From Pseudevernia furfuracea (Eukaryota; Ascomycota; Lecanoromycetes; Lecanorales; Parmeliaceae), in assembly GCA_022315425.1 (NCBI GenBank), contig JAIUPT010000010.1:496001-560000 (forward strand): DNA of 64,000 nucleotides. The letters run 5' to 3'. The position numbers and the translations under genes are program-made. Below, piece after piece: positions 1 to 10,086 of the stretch (position 1 is the first letter of the stretch; each line of letters begins with the position of its first letter). The notes beneath the pieces were generated by a model. The model was not told the DNA's origin and did no database searches. It saw only the letters and a list, made by a program, of their open reading frames with translations.

Positions 1-3000
1 TCTCTTGCAGCAAACAGCGATAAAAGGCCTCCATGAACGCGATACCATCCTCATTATCAATCTTCCACAGCGTAGAAATGACCGAAGTCGCACCGGCGTA
101 GTAGAGCGCTGTGGAAAGACCGAGGAGGTCGTCAACCTGGCTGATCTGGACTCGGCCGCTCCTGCACCCCACCAAGACGGCCAGCGCGGCTGGGTGGAGC
201 GAGATGCTGAAGATCTGCTCGGCGGTGATTTTGTCGGGATCGGAATTTTCTGTCACTGGTGGCTCGATGCCGAGGTCGAGGTGTTGTTGCAGGGCTAGGG
301 CGCGGTTCTTGAAGAATGTGGAGTGACCGTGGAAGGTGAAAATGGTGGCTTCGTTCATGGCGCTGAGAGCCGTTTCTTCGGGGATGTAGTCCTGGCGAAG
401 CATGGTCGTCTGCGGGGACTTTTCTATGCCGTGGTATGTCGTTAAAGGTGCTTGCCAAGTTTCAGGAAGAGGTGAGAGGATCGTTGTTTTGCATTCAATG
501 TCATTTTCGCTGGCTACATCTTCGGAAGTCAACTGGCACCGTCTCAGGATGGAGAGGCTCGGTGTGTAGATGATGGGATTCCTTTCCATTAGGGTCTGGC
601 CTGAGACTTTCAGAGCATGAAATGGTATGCGATGGAGCGCTTGTGTGGGACACAAGACCACTCTGTCTCCTGGTTCTGTAAGGTTCGCCAAAGACTCAAC
701 CAATGGGTTCATATCATCAAGCTTAGATCTTGAAATTTCGTTCGAGAAAGGTTGATCGCAGTCTAAATTCTGCGAAATCCAAACATTCACTTGCTCCATT
801 CTGATAGTGTGCCTCACCTCGGGTTGCATACCACGTCGATAGTGTATAATCCACAGATCGGAAGACGTCTGACCAGTAACATGTGCATAGCTCACCAGAG
901 TAGTACCACATTCAATGTTATCCAACATCTTCGATATGTCTGACATGGTGACTGAAACACCCTCGCGAATATCCATTACTTCTTTGAGTGCAGCTTCAGA
1001 TAACATTTCAGCTCGAAGCGCCGACATCTCATTTTGCAGTCTGACCTGATCCGCATACCGTCCAGCTTTCTCTGCAGCCTCCAATTGCGTGATGTAAGTC
1101 GTTTCCTTTGAGAGAGCCTCACCGTACTGCGATCTAGATTCTGCTGTTGCTAAGAGCCGTTTGGGCACGCGAGCACCGATGCCCAACTCATCTAGAAGAC
1201 TTCGCGCCTTCGATCGTTCCACCCAATTCGATAAATTCGCCAGTCGCCTTTGCGTAGTCTCAGCAGTTCTTGTCGGATGAGTCGTAGAGTCATCGAGGCT
1301 CTGGAGATAGGCAAAAGACTGCCACTCAATGCCTGTGAGTAAACTTCATGGTGGCCAAGTCGCTGCACGATCTCGAACTTTGATTGAAAATATGTAGCAT
1401 TGAAAGCCTTATGGAACTGTGAAGCCGCTGCGTTCTGTCTGAATTTGCAGTACAGACGATCAGCCTCTTCCAGATAGGGTAAGGCTGCATCTGGCTGCAC
1501 TGTCCGAAACAACATGAACCTTTGGCGTGCAGCGAGGGACCGCTGACGCAGAACACGGTACAAGAGCTCATATTCCCCCATGCGCTGGTAATGCTCACAT
1601 ACTTGTGGTCCCAGGACGTCATTATGCTGGCGAAGCATGGCGTCGGTGACGAGGCCACTTTGGATAGCTGTCACAGAAAAGGAGAGATCGATAATGCTTG
1701 CCATAACAGTTCTTTTTGCCGTCGAAATATTGTCAGATCCTCTAGCGCCCTCATGGATGCTACCTAGTATCCTTGCGTAGTCCAAGTTTTCTTGATATAG
1801 CAGCTCGCATAACTCGTCATTGATGCGGCCTGTCTCTAATGTGGATTTTCTTAAGCTTATTTGAAGCGTATTGCACCTTGATTGCTGAAGCATTTTCAAT
1901 AGCCAATTTCTTTGTTCCTCAAAAAAGACTTGGCATTCGTTGCGCAACCATGCTTCGACTGGCTCAAAGTAAGAAAGCCAGACATTCCGCGGCGTCGGCT
2001 CAAGGCCATATCCATACATTCTGGATGCCACCTTAAGGGGATCGAGTGCGTAATAGACCTGCTCAGAGTCAGACTGTAAGGATAGGAATGTCTTGGTCTC
2101 TAGCGATAATTCAGCGTCTTTGAAAAGCTTTTCAATCCCAATGTTGGCTAAGCGACCCTCTGTTAGTTCAATCGTGGCCCATTCAAGCATTTTGCGTACT
2201 ACATTGAGCATTAGCTGTTGTTGGTCGGGCGAGTGAACCTCTAGCTGGAAGAGATTTGGGTGGTTTTGTGCCTCTAGTGTGAGCCGTGTGGCTCCATCCA
2301 CCGTTACGTACTGGAAGGCCTGCTTCTGGAACTTTTCCTTCGCTTTGCGATATATCTTCTCTTTTCGCTGATTGTTCAGCAGTCCAGCGGCTCTTTCTGC
2401 GTTCATGTTGAGGACGTACATCGTCCACGGTACATCAAACCCACTATAGCGATCTTTGAAATCTTCAAAGTACTTGAGGAACTCTGCTGGTTTCCCAATG
2501 CTTACCATTGCAGCACTAAATTCTGATAATGCAGCCCCAAGGCAAAGTGCGGACCTAGTAGTGTCCGCCTCGAAAGAGAGACGGCGCAGCCGAAGCTCAT
2601 CTGCGAGCTTCTGTCGACGAGCAAGTTCTTGAGAATGGATCCCGAGCTCGTCAATTATGGAAGCTGCATCAACTGGAATTTCATGTTCCGAGAATGGCAC
2701 ATCCGGAGATACTCCAAGCCCATCAAGTTCCTGAGCTCGCTTCTCGCATGACAATATAGCTTCGTTGATCCGCTCGCCTGCTTCAACCAAATTTTGACGC
2801 TCTCGAAAATAATCGTGACATTCGTGAGCCCGATCAGCAAGGTCGAGAAAGCCTTGGAAGCAGTTCATCAAAGAAGATGGTGGGTTATGGTGGATCTTGA
2901 CCATGTCAAGACTCAAAGCAATTCTTGGAGACCTCCAACCATGGGACTCGAACACATTGAGTAAATTTTGACACTTACTCATACGCTTGTTGACCTCTTC

Positions 3001-3809
3001 GTTCATATGTTCTTTTCCGAGTGACAGTTTCATCACGGCAAGCTGGCTATCTAGTATGCTGTGCATATCCGAAGGCTCCTGTGAACCCTTCAGTTCAACA
3101 CACAATGCATCAAGGAGGGCCAAGTTGTGATTCCATTCATTACGATTTCCGCTGCCCATCAATTTCAACTTCGAAAGACTCAAGACGGTACCGAGCTTGC
3201 CGCGGCCCCGGAATAATTTGATGAGAGTCTCAAGTTCTTTTTGGGGATCGTTCCCGGTTCCGAATAAGTTTTTTGGCAATAAATCCTCAACAAAATTTGA
3301 TAGATGCTTGCACATGTTAAGTAATTGGCGAAACTCCCAAAGGCATCGCACCTATTCAATTAGAAAGGTTCCAAATTTAAAGACATGATGCTCACTTCAA
3401 CTTCGGTAGCAGTCAGAATAGAGAAGCCGGCAAGGATTCTAGATTCATCCAAAACCTTGTTCAAAGACATCCTCATCAGACCTTCAGAGCGAACAGTAGC
3501 ATCAGCATGCAGAATCTTGAGGAGGAGTCTCTCATTTCCGACTGCGTCTTGCGACCACGTTGCGTGGCCAAGTAGAGTCCTGTGCAGCACCTTGGCTCGT
3601 TGCTGTTCTAGACCTTGTGATTCGTAGATATCCGCAAGAGCGATAGTAATAACGGGATGTCTTTCAACCGGAGCAAGCTGATCCAAGATGATGTGTTCAG
3701 CGTCTACCAAGAAGCCTCGTCGGTGGGCGCTCATAGCCTGTTCCAGGATTGGTATCTGTGTAGAATTCAGAGTGCCATGAAGACAAGTTAAAGTACCCCA
3801 AGACTTCAT
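1..3809 (-). CDS. CHAT-domain (caspase-like) protease with TPR-like repeats, 3' end beyond window
   Basis: Three exons are seen: 3396-3809, 1345-3351 and 1300 running off position 1. The introns 3352-3395 (GTGAGC..TAG) and 1301-1344 (GTTTAC..CAG, less certain) both keep frame. The N-terminal ~800 residues are helical TPR-like repeats. The C-terminal part is a CHAT domain: the opening motif LCPTQALHRIPFHALKVSG, then FTFHGHS carrying the catalytic His, then LVGCRSGR carrying the catalytic Cys, then the YYAGATSVISTLWKIDNEDG block typical of the domain end. Both members of the Cys-His dyad are present, so the protease looks competent. CHAT-TPR proteins are caspase/separase-clan peptidases, and in fungi some are linked to programmed cell death. 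Start is the first ATG of exon 1 (MKSWGT). Only some tens of C-terminal residues should be missing. Domain call is firm; substrate is unknown. Confidence 0.9.
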
Positions 3810-4980
3810 TTTGGCCGTTGATATTGCACTTTGAGGCTTTCGGCGAAGAGCGGTACTTTTTCGGGTAGCCGCGAGTATTTATGGGAGGTCAAAATGGAGG
3901 TAAGGGAATTAACGGTGCATACCGGAGGGTCTAGATTCTTCGAAGGACTGTGATCCAGATCTGGGAAAGTGACAAGGAGAGGGTATCGGTTGGATCTTGT
4001 TCGACAGCCTCGCTATAAGCGCCACATAGGCCATTTAATTAGGTACAAAGTTTATAGGCTTACAGCAATGGGGGGGGTGAAATTGCGTCTCGAGTTTGGT
4101 CAAGGCCTGTTCTGTTTTTGGTGGCGCAGACGGTGGTGGGGGAGGTGGGGGGAGCAATTGCCCTTTGGCCATAAGCAACTAGCCAAATAGATTTGCTTCG
4201 TGGAAGTGTAAATTGTACTCGTAGTGATGAGGATAACGAGTAATTTGTGTATACAAAATACGACTCTATTTCTTTTCAAATTTCTTATACTGTAGCTTCG
4301 TTAGATCTCAGCTGACAGCGTCTATTGTCACAGGCTTTCTTGTGTCAAAATCTCCCAGTTCATTTCACGGTAGCAACCCGGCGTTCAGGTCTTGGCATAC
4401 TCTAGATTCTGTGGCTTCTTAGACAATCAATCAAGTGTTCCACACCTACTTTCAACATCTTGAAGCCTCCGGTCAGTGTTGGTCTAGTATGGCTTGGCAC
4501 CTTCTACACTTGCCAGCAGTCATAATCAATACACAAATTTCTTTGATCACTAGCTACGTCTTCCTCTTGGCATGCTTCCACAATCCGAATTTTAGTCGTG
4601 AACTTGATGGTTTGATTCGATGAGGCCGGGGGAAACCTCAATGTCAAGAGATTGCAACAATTTCGAATACGTCAAGTGGATGCGACGGAGCCTCTGGAAA
4701 GCCTCGGGACGACCGAGTGAACAGAGAAAAACTTCAGCTGATGAAAAAAACGTTGCATCGTGGGAAGAACGTGGAAGTTGAAATACCTGTGAGGCATGGT
4801 TCGCTGAACGATGTCGGACTGGACTTGCTCAGATCACACACAGCGAAGCACACGTCGTCTTTTATGAAGGTAAAAGCCAGGGTGAGCTGCGATAGTGAGC
4901 GAAAGCCACGATCATCTAGCCATATGCCACTCGACAAAACCCTTGGACGCTCTGTCATGATGTGCAACACGCTTGCCATT
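3810..4980. other. Intergenic region, promoter side of the CHAT gene
   Basis: No convincing gene. Short ORFs on the plus strand near 4435-4623 and 4717-5322 have no family resemblance, and the latter runs antisense into the oxidoreductase. A G-rich tract lies at 4132-4154. The region holds the 5' side of the CHAT gene and the 3' side of the oxidoreductase. Confidence 0.6.
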
Positions 4981-6153
4981 CTACATCGACGCATGCCGCA
5001 AGTGTTTCCCACCTACATATCCCTGCGCAGTGTCAACAAACAGCATTCTGCCTTTGACATAGGATACAATCCAGCCCCAGAGTCTCCATCCGCCAATCTG
5101 CCCGGTGGCGTACTTCTTGCCCATAGTGATGAATATCATCGTGTTTCCCGAAGGCTTGTACTCCTTGACCTTTCCACCCTCCCCAGTCAAAACAGAATCC
5201 AGAGCGGCCGACAGGTGGATGATCTGCGCGTCCGTCACGGTAAGTTGCTTCGTCTCGATATTTCCCACGTCCCCGATTCCCCACACGTTCTTCGTCCCCA
5301 CTACACGCATCGTCTTGTCTAAATCGAGATTCCCTGCCGAGTCAAGTAGGCTCAATGGAACGAAACTCGTGTTTACCTGTACACCGAATAGGGGAAGGTA
5401 CAAGTCGGCGACAATGGTGGAGCCATTCGAAAGTGTGAGGGTTGTCTGCGCGGCTCCATCCACTTCTCCCTTTGCGTTAGTCTGCACAGTTTTTACTTGT
5501 GTATTGCGCACCAACTTCACACCCAGCTTCTGCAGGTCTGTCTCCGCAGCCTGGCTGACGCTCGGCAGAACATGGGATGCCGGCAGAGCGCGCTCTCCAC
5601 CGATGATGAGCGTGATGTCCTTCTCCCCACCGTAAGCGACGGTCAACTCGCCGGCTGTTTCTACGCCAGTGGGCCCGGCGCCGGCAACCACGATAGAGTT
5701 TGCGACGTCAATCTGTTTCTGAAGCGAATGCAGAGCTGCGAGGGTCTCTTCGTGTGTGCCGACGGGTTTGAAGGGAAGGTTGTTGCGGAGCTGGGAGCCG
5801 GTAGCGATGACGAGTTGGTCGTAGGAGATAGAGCGTTGGGTTTTGTCGTTTTTGGCTACTTCAACCGTATTTCTCTCCGGGTCGAATCGCTCGGCTTTTC
5901 CCAGCACGAACTCGAAGTTGTCGGCAGAGTATTGGGCAAAGCCTGGCTCAAAGGGGAGGAACAGCTGCTCGTCGGGTATAGCGCCAGGGATGACGCCGCG
6001 GATGGCGGCAATGTTCCAGTAGAAGTGCGAGTTGGGCGAGACGATGATCACTTTCAGGCCAGCTTTGGCTTTGGGAAGGGTGTACTTGAGCAGTTTGTGG
6101 GCGAGTGGCAGCCCGGCCCAGCCAGCACCGAGGATGACGACCGTTTTTGCCAT
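4981..6153 (-). CDS. AMID/AIF2-like FAD-dependent NAD(P)H oxidoreductase
   Basis: An uninterrupted 390-residue ORF starting at ATG 6153. It opens with the dinucleotide-binding motif VVILGAGWAGLPLAHKLL (residues ~5-22), which binds FAD. A second Rossmann motif, VVAGAGPTGVETAGEL (~residue 155), is for NAD(P)H. An ATG motif (LVIATGS) lies between them, and the C-terminal FAD-contact block NVWGIGDVGN is near residue 295. This order is that of the pyridine-nucleotide disulfide-oxidoreductase family, nearest to AMID / apoptosis-inducing factor 2 (FSP1) type proteins, which reduce quinones and in some fungi affect cell death. No N-terminal targeting peptide is evident. It lies between the CHAT protease gene and the gasdermin-like candidate, but such oxidoreductases are common and the linkage may be chance. 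Confidence 0.85.
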   Translation of the reverse strand: MAKTVVILGAGWAGLPLAHKLLKYTLPKAKAGLKVIIVSPNSHFYWNIAAIRGVIPGAIPDEQLFLPFEPGFAQYSADNFEFVLGKAERFDPERNTVEVAKNDKTQRSISYDQLVIATGSQLRNNLPFKPVGTHEETLAALHSLQKQIDVANSIVVAGAGPTGVETAGELTVAYGGEKDITLIIGGERALPASHVLPSVSQAAETDLQKLGVKLVRNTQVKTVQTNAKGEVDGAAQTTLTLSNGSTIVADLYLPLFGVQVNTSFVPLSLLDSAGNLDLDKTMRVVGTKNVWGIGDVGNIETKQLTVTDAQIIHLSAALDSVLTGEGGKVKEYKPSGNTMIFITMGKKYATGQIGGWRLWGWIVSYVKGRMLFVDTAQGYVGGKHLRHASM

Positions 6154-6916
6154 TGAGATTGGTAAGAAGAGTATCTCGTTAAAGTGCCTCAGTCTGATGC
6201 GAGAAGCGAAATATTAAGGTCGACTTGAACCGTAAGCTCTGGCTTTTACAAGAGGTGGCAGTTGTCATGTCTCACCAACGACAATCCGGAGGAAATCCGA
6301 ACATCATATCAAGGGGTCAGATCTATATCGGATGATCTGTCCTTTATAGAAAAGGCCCAGACAAGAATTCTCTTTCGCCTCTGACTTCTGGGGTGCCTAA
6401 AACGCCATTTGATTGTGCTGATAAGATAAGAGTGCTCGGCCTATTGACCAATCAGAAGTGCCGCTAAAAGAATGGGACTAGGTAAAATAGGGGACTAGAC
6501 CGAAGCCCGTGTCCGAGACCGAGACCTGGCCAGCGCCCCTGCCTTTCTCCAATGCATTAAATTGGGGCCATGCCACATACCAATTCTTCCCTATATGTAT
6601 TTGTAACCCACGTCAAAAAGACTTACGCATGAGCCCGCAGCCGGTTCGTCTACCGAGGTGTGCCAATGACACCAGCCAGGCGGAAGGCCTTAAAGTCTAG
6701 GGTCTGCGCCCGTCTCGCTCAATGTCGCACTTGTCGCATTCATTGAGCTCTCCATTGGGTCATCGCCCTTGCTTACTGCTGCTGCGTGCTCAACTTGGGA
6801 GCTAAGGACTTCCAAACCGTCTGAGGCGGCCCACAAGCTCGGCTTGCTTCAGTGCCGGGGGTTTGGGATACGTCGCGACCGCGGCGGAAATACGACAGAA
6901 ACGGGAAACACACACT
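6154..6916. other. Upstream region of the oxidoreductase
   Basis: No gene seen. A CCAAT sequence on the plus strand at 6448-6452 is about 300 bp upstream of the oxidoreductase ATG and could be a CCAAT-binding (HAP) site, in inverse orientation. Nothing else recognised. Confidence 0.4.
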
Positions 6917-7910
6917 CAGTCTTGTTCCTGGTGCAAGGAGCGCAAGGGTGGTGTCTATGGCAGCGCACCTTGCGCCGGCGGCAGCTGACGCAGCTCCACA
7001 CTCCCTCGTCATAGCCAATTAGCTAATCAAAACCCACCCACCACGCGCGATGGAGTGCAAAATGATTCCGGCTTGGCAAAGGGCACTTCGGAGTCGCCAC
7101 AGGTTTCTGACGAATCTGGGCATTTGGTGGTGGCTAGTAACGGCGATGCAGTCGTAGGAAATCAGTTCTAGACTACGTTTTGCAAGGAGGTGTATTCCAG
7201 CTCTGCTCCCTTTTGCTCTTCCGACGGGAGTCGAGCTAGGCATCTGTGACTGGCGCTCTACTACACATTTCTTGCTGATATGGATACAAGGTGGAGCAAA
7301 TCTTCGAAGCCGTCCATAGGCCCACAGATATCCACTTCGATGGAGCCAGTAGCTCACCAATGATGTCAACGTCCAGTAACCGACGTCACACCGACTACTA
7401 CAACTTCCTTATTGAAATATATCTGCTGCGCACGGGCGAGAGGATCTGTATCCTCTTTCATCACTGTTTCTCTGGCAGACCTACATGGACAATGTCGATC
7501 CGTTCATGAAAGTCTTACATGTGCCAATCATGACGAAGGTCATCCGCGAACTAAGAGACAACCATCACTCTCTCAGTCTTAGCATGCAGGCTTTCGTGCT
7601 AGTCAATTTCTTGGCTGTAATGATGTCGCTCGAGGACGAGGAGTTAAGCGGTTCTAACCTGCGGTTCTACATGGTTACCTGGCTGATCCATGTGGTAAAA
7701 GGTCTATGTGAACTTCAACATTGAAAAAGACCAACTCATTGCTCGCTAGGCACTTGTGCAAGCCGACTTTCTGAATGATCCTGACATACTCCTCTTTGCA
7801 AAACCCTAGGCGGCATGGCTGCGATGGCATATTGAATGAAATTGAATAATATTGAATAATGAGCGGATCACTTTCGCGTCTATCGAGATGCACAGATGCT
7901 GCACTTATTG
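6917..7910 (+). pseudogene. Relic of a Zn(II)2Cys6 fungal-specific transcription factor
   Basis: Near 6917-6980 one frame reads CSWCKERKGGVYGSAPC, a decayed C-x2-C..RK..C..PC zinc cluster in which the third cysteine position is lost and a stop follows soon after. At 7467-7690 an ORF reads FLWQTYMDNVDPFMKVLH then SLEDEEL, the start of the middle homology region of fungal_trans factors. About 7705-7780 in another frame reads IEKDQLIAR, stop, ALVQADFLNDPDI, the next conserved stretch of the same domain. The pieces are in the right order but lie in different frames with stops between them. No complete gene can be read, so this is a pseudogene. Its former target is unknown. Confidence 0.7.
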
Positions 7911-8194
7911 GTAGAAGGTACGAATCTCGTTAACTCGTAGCATGTAGAGAATCCAAACGACCGCCTCGACTGCTTCCTCGGCTGCAATTTCACTTTTCAA
8001 GTAGCTGCTAATACGGCTGTGCCTACAAATGCACACGCTCTCGGCACATCTCTCACCGAAAACCCATCCCACCCAATAACCCGCCAGGCTACTCTCTCCT
8101 CGATTAATCCAAGACCAAGTATAAGGTGCTCGACTCTCGTCTTTTCACGGGAAAAAGGCCGCCTATACAGCCACACAAACTAAATTCCTTATCA

Positions 8195-9037
8195 ATGGAG
8201 CCACACTACTACCTCCTGCGGGAGCGCAACTATCTCCCAGCGTCTTGCGTCGACACCCTCCTCGGCCGCATCGTGCAAAATTACGGAGACCCAACCGCCG
8301 ATTTCTGCCCTCCAGAGTCAGCGCATTTCGAAAAAGGCACACTGATCCGGAACTCGATTCGCAATTTCCAGATCAAAGGCCTTGGCTCTAGTTCCAAAGG
8401 GCCTAAAATAGACATGCAAGGCGTGCTCGGGCTCGAGTGCACCATGAAGCGATCATATGAAGTGGACTTGGCGGGAGAGGTATTGACCTCCATACGGCTG
8501 CAGCAACATTCGGAACTGCTTCGAACCATGATGCAGGAGCCAAGCGTGAGGGATCAGACGACGTCGTGGACGAATAGATCGTTGTTCAAAGGACCCCCTG
8601 TGTGCATGGTGGTAGGATTGTTGCTCTGTCGAGAAAGTCAAGTTTCGACCGTCGAGGAGAAGAGTCACGAAATCAGAGCAAATGGGTTAATCCCCATTGC
8701 GACCGGAGGCCTCGCAGCAATCGGTGTACCTCTAGCGGCACCTCTAGGCGATATCAACATCGGAGGGAGAGATGCGACGGCAGCCAATGTTGAAGTGACC
8801 GGAATCATCGATGAGCTTGTCATTATCGGGCTTCAGCTTCGAATTGTCCGGAGATGTACGTGGCACAACGACGTCAAGTTGAGGCGTAAGGGTCCCAGGG
8901 TTCGCGAGGGACAGCAGCTGTCGGGGTCCGACGAGGAGCCGGGAGAAAGTGACGTAGAAGACAGCGACGATCAGGGGAGAGATCTCGATGAAGTAGACAT
9001 CGACCTTGGAGACGACCCGCTAAAACTTATTCCGTAG
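8195..9037 (+). CDS. Unassigned protein, possible gasdermin-like pore-former
   Basis: A single-exon 280-residue ORF from ATG 8195 (MEPHYYLLRERNYLPAS); the frame is open for 23 codons further upstream but with no ATG. I do not recognise it firmly. It is an alternating-strand protein: hydrophobic strands at VCMVVGLLLCRES (~residues 138-150) and ELVIIGLQLRIVRR (~210-223) flank a Gly/Ala-rich loop (IPIATGGLAAIGVPLAAPLG). The last ~45 residues are very acidic (runs of E, D and S), a plausible inhibitory or disordered tail. Size, strand-loop-strand order and short C-terminal tail resemble fungal gasdermin-like proteins. Those are often encoded near CHAT or subtilisin proteases, and a CHAT protease gene starts 4.4 kb away. 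This is inference from layout, not from a diagnostic motif. It could equally be another lineage-specific protein. Confidence 0.4.
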   Translation: MEPHYYLLRERNYLPASCVDTLLGRIVQNYGDPTADFCPPESAHFEKGTLIRNSIRNFQIKGLGSSSKGPKIDMQGVLGLECTMKRSYEVDLAGEVLTSIRLQQHSELLRTMMQEPSVRDQTTSWTNRSLFKGPPVCMVVGLLLCRESQVSTVEEKSHEIRANGLIPIATGGLAAIGVPLAAPLGDINIGGRDATAANVEVTGIIDELVIIGLQLRIVRRCTWHNDVKLRRKGPRVREGQQLSGSDEEPGESDVEDSDDQGRDLDEVDIDLGDDPLKLIP

Positions 9038-9801
9038 ATACCCTCAGTGAAGAGTTCAATTGGTGGGAATATCCGCACCGGACTGCCAAGAGGAAAACCT
9101 TGGGCCTGTTACATACATGAACCTAACAGAGCACTCTTTCCCTATTGCGACTCCAGGTAAAAGTCCAATGAAAGAAAAGACAGAGGTATTGTTGTGGCCG
9201 CTCCATACATAGAACTTTCATCCCTGTGACTGCATCATGTAAAACCCCTCCCCACCACACCCCCAACCAAAACCCCCCACCTTCCCCAATCTTCGACATG
9301 GAAAAGCGCCCCGTCCCAGCAGAACCTCACGTCCCAGAAGGTCCCCTCAACCTAGCAGTCCCCGAAACAGAACCTTACCCCGAATGTGGCCGCGCAGCAT
9401 ACCTGTCGCTCTTGGGATGTTTCTGCGCCTGGATGTCCGCCTTCGGCCTCATGAACACGATCGGCACCTTCTAAGCATACCTAGGCACGCACTAGCTTGC
9501 CGCCTACAGCGAAGCCGACATCGGCTGGATATTCAGTCTGTACCTCTTCACGGCGTACTGCTGTGGCGTGCAAATGGCGCCGGTCTTTGACGCCATAGGA
9601 CCGCGATGGTTGACAGTTACCGGGGGGGTGTTTTTGGTTCTGGCGATGTGTTTATTGGAAGTTTGTTCCCGTGGGTGCTACCGTTTCAAACGCGCTCTCT
9701 TTCCGAAATCGATAATGGATGGCTGCTGCCGTACTAGTACAGTGTTATCTTTTGAGTGTTCCCTTTTAATTAACATGGTATCGCGAAGGCTACTACCACT
9801 T

Positions 9802-9839
9802 CGTCCTCGTTCTCTCCATCCTCGGCGGGGTTTTCTTCA
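9802..9839 (+). repeat. 38-bp target duplication, left copy
   Basis: These 38 bp of the MFS gene (coding VLVLSILGGVFF) recur at 16930-16967 on the other side of the retroelement with a single G/A mismatch. A normal copia insertion duplicates 5 bp. Confidence 0.85.
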
Positions 9840-10032
9840 TAGGCTACAGTGGATGAAGGATAGAAAGCATGTAGATCTATGGTGGGATCCATGAGGTATA
9901 AGACCTCATGGATAACAAAGAAATGCTACAAACATCGGTGTAGAAGCAAACTACGACATGCAGTCGACATGCAGTCGACATGTATGAAAGAACGCTAGAA
10001 CATGTATAAAATGACCTAGACACAGTCCGACA
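9839..10032 (-). repeat. 3' LTR of outer copia element
   Basis: About 190 bp, matching 16741-16927. The inner edge ends CGACA (TGTCG in element sense) right beside the polypurine tract. It contains a tandem 11-bp repeat (ATGCAGTCGAC twice, ~9958-9979). It differs from the other LTR by nine transitions and no transversion over the shared part. Confidence 0.85.
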
Positions 10033-10086
10033 CTCTCTCTGACTAGCCAAGCTATATCTGAGATTATCCAAGTCTAGCTTGCATCG

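Noticed and set aside
4132..4154. Possible G-quadruplex (GGTGGTGGGGG..GGGGGG)
   Set aside because: Low-complexity tract; position relative to genes gives no support for a role.
4717..5322. 201-codon plus-strand ORF
   Set aside because: Its second half is antisense to the conserved oxidoreductase; no motif or codon support.
5497..6156. Long plus-strand ORF antisense to the oxidoreductase
   Set aside because: Shadow of the real minus-strand gene.
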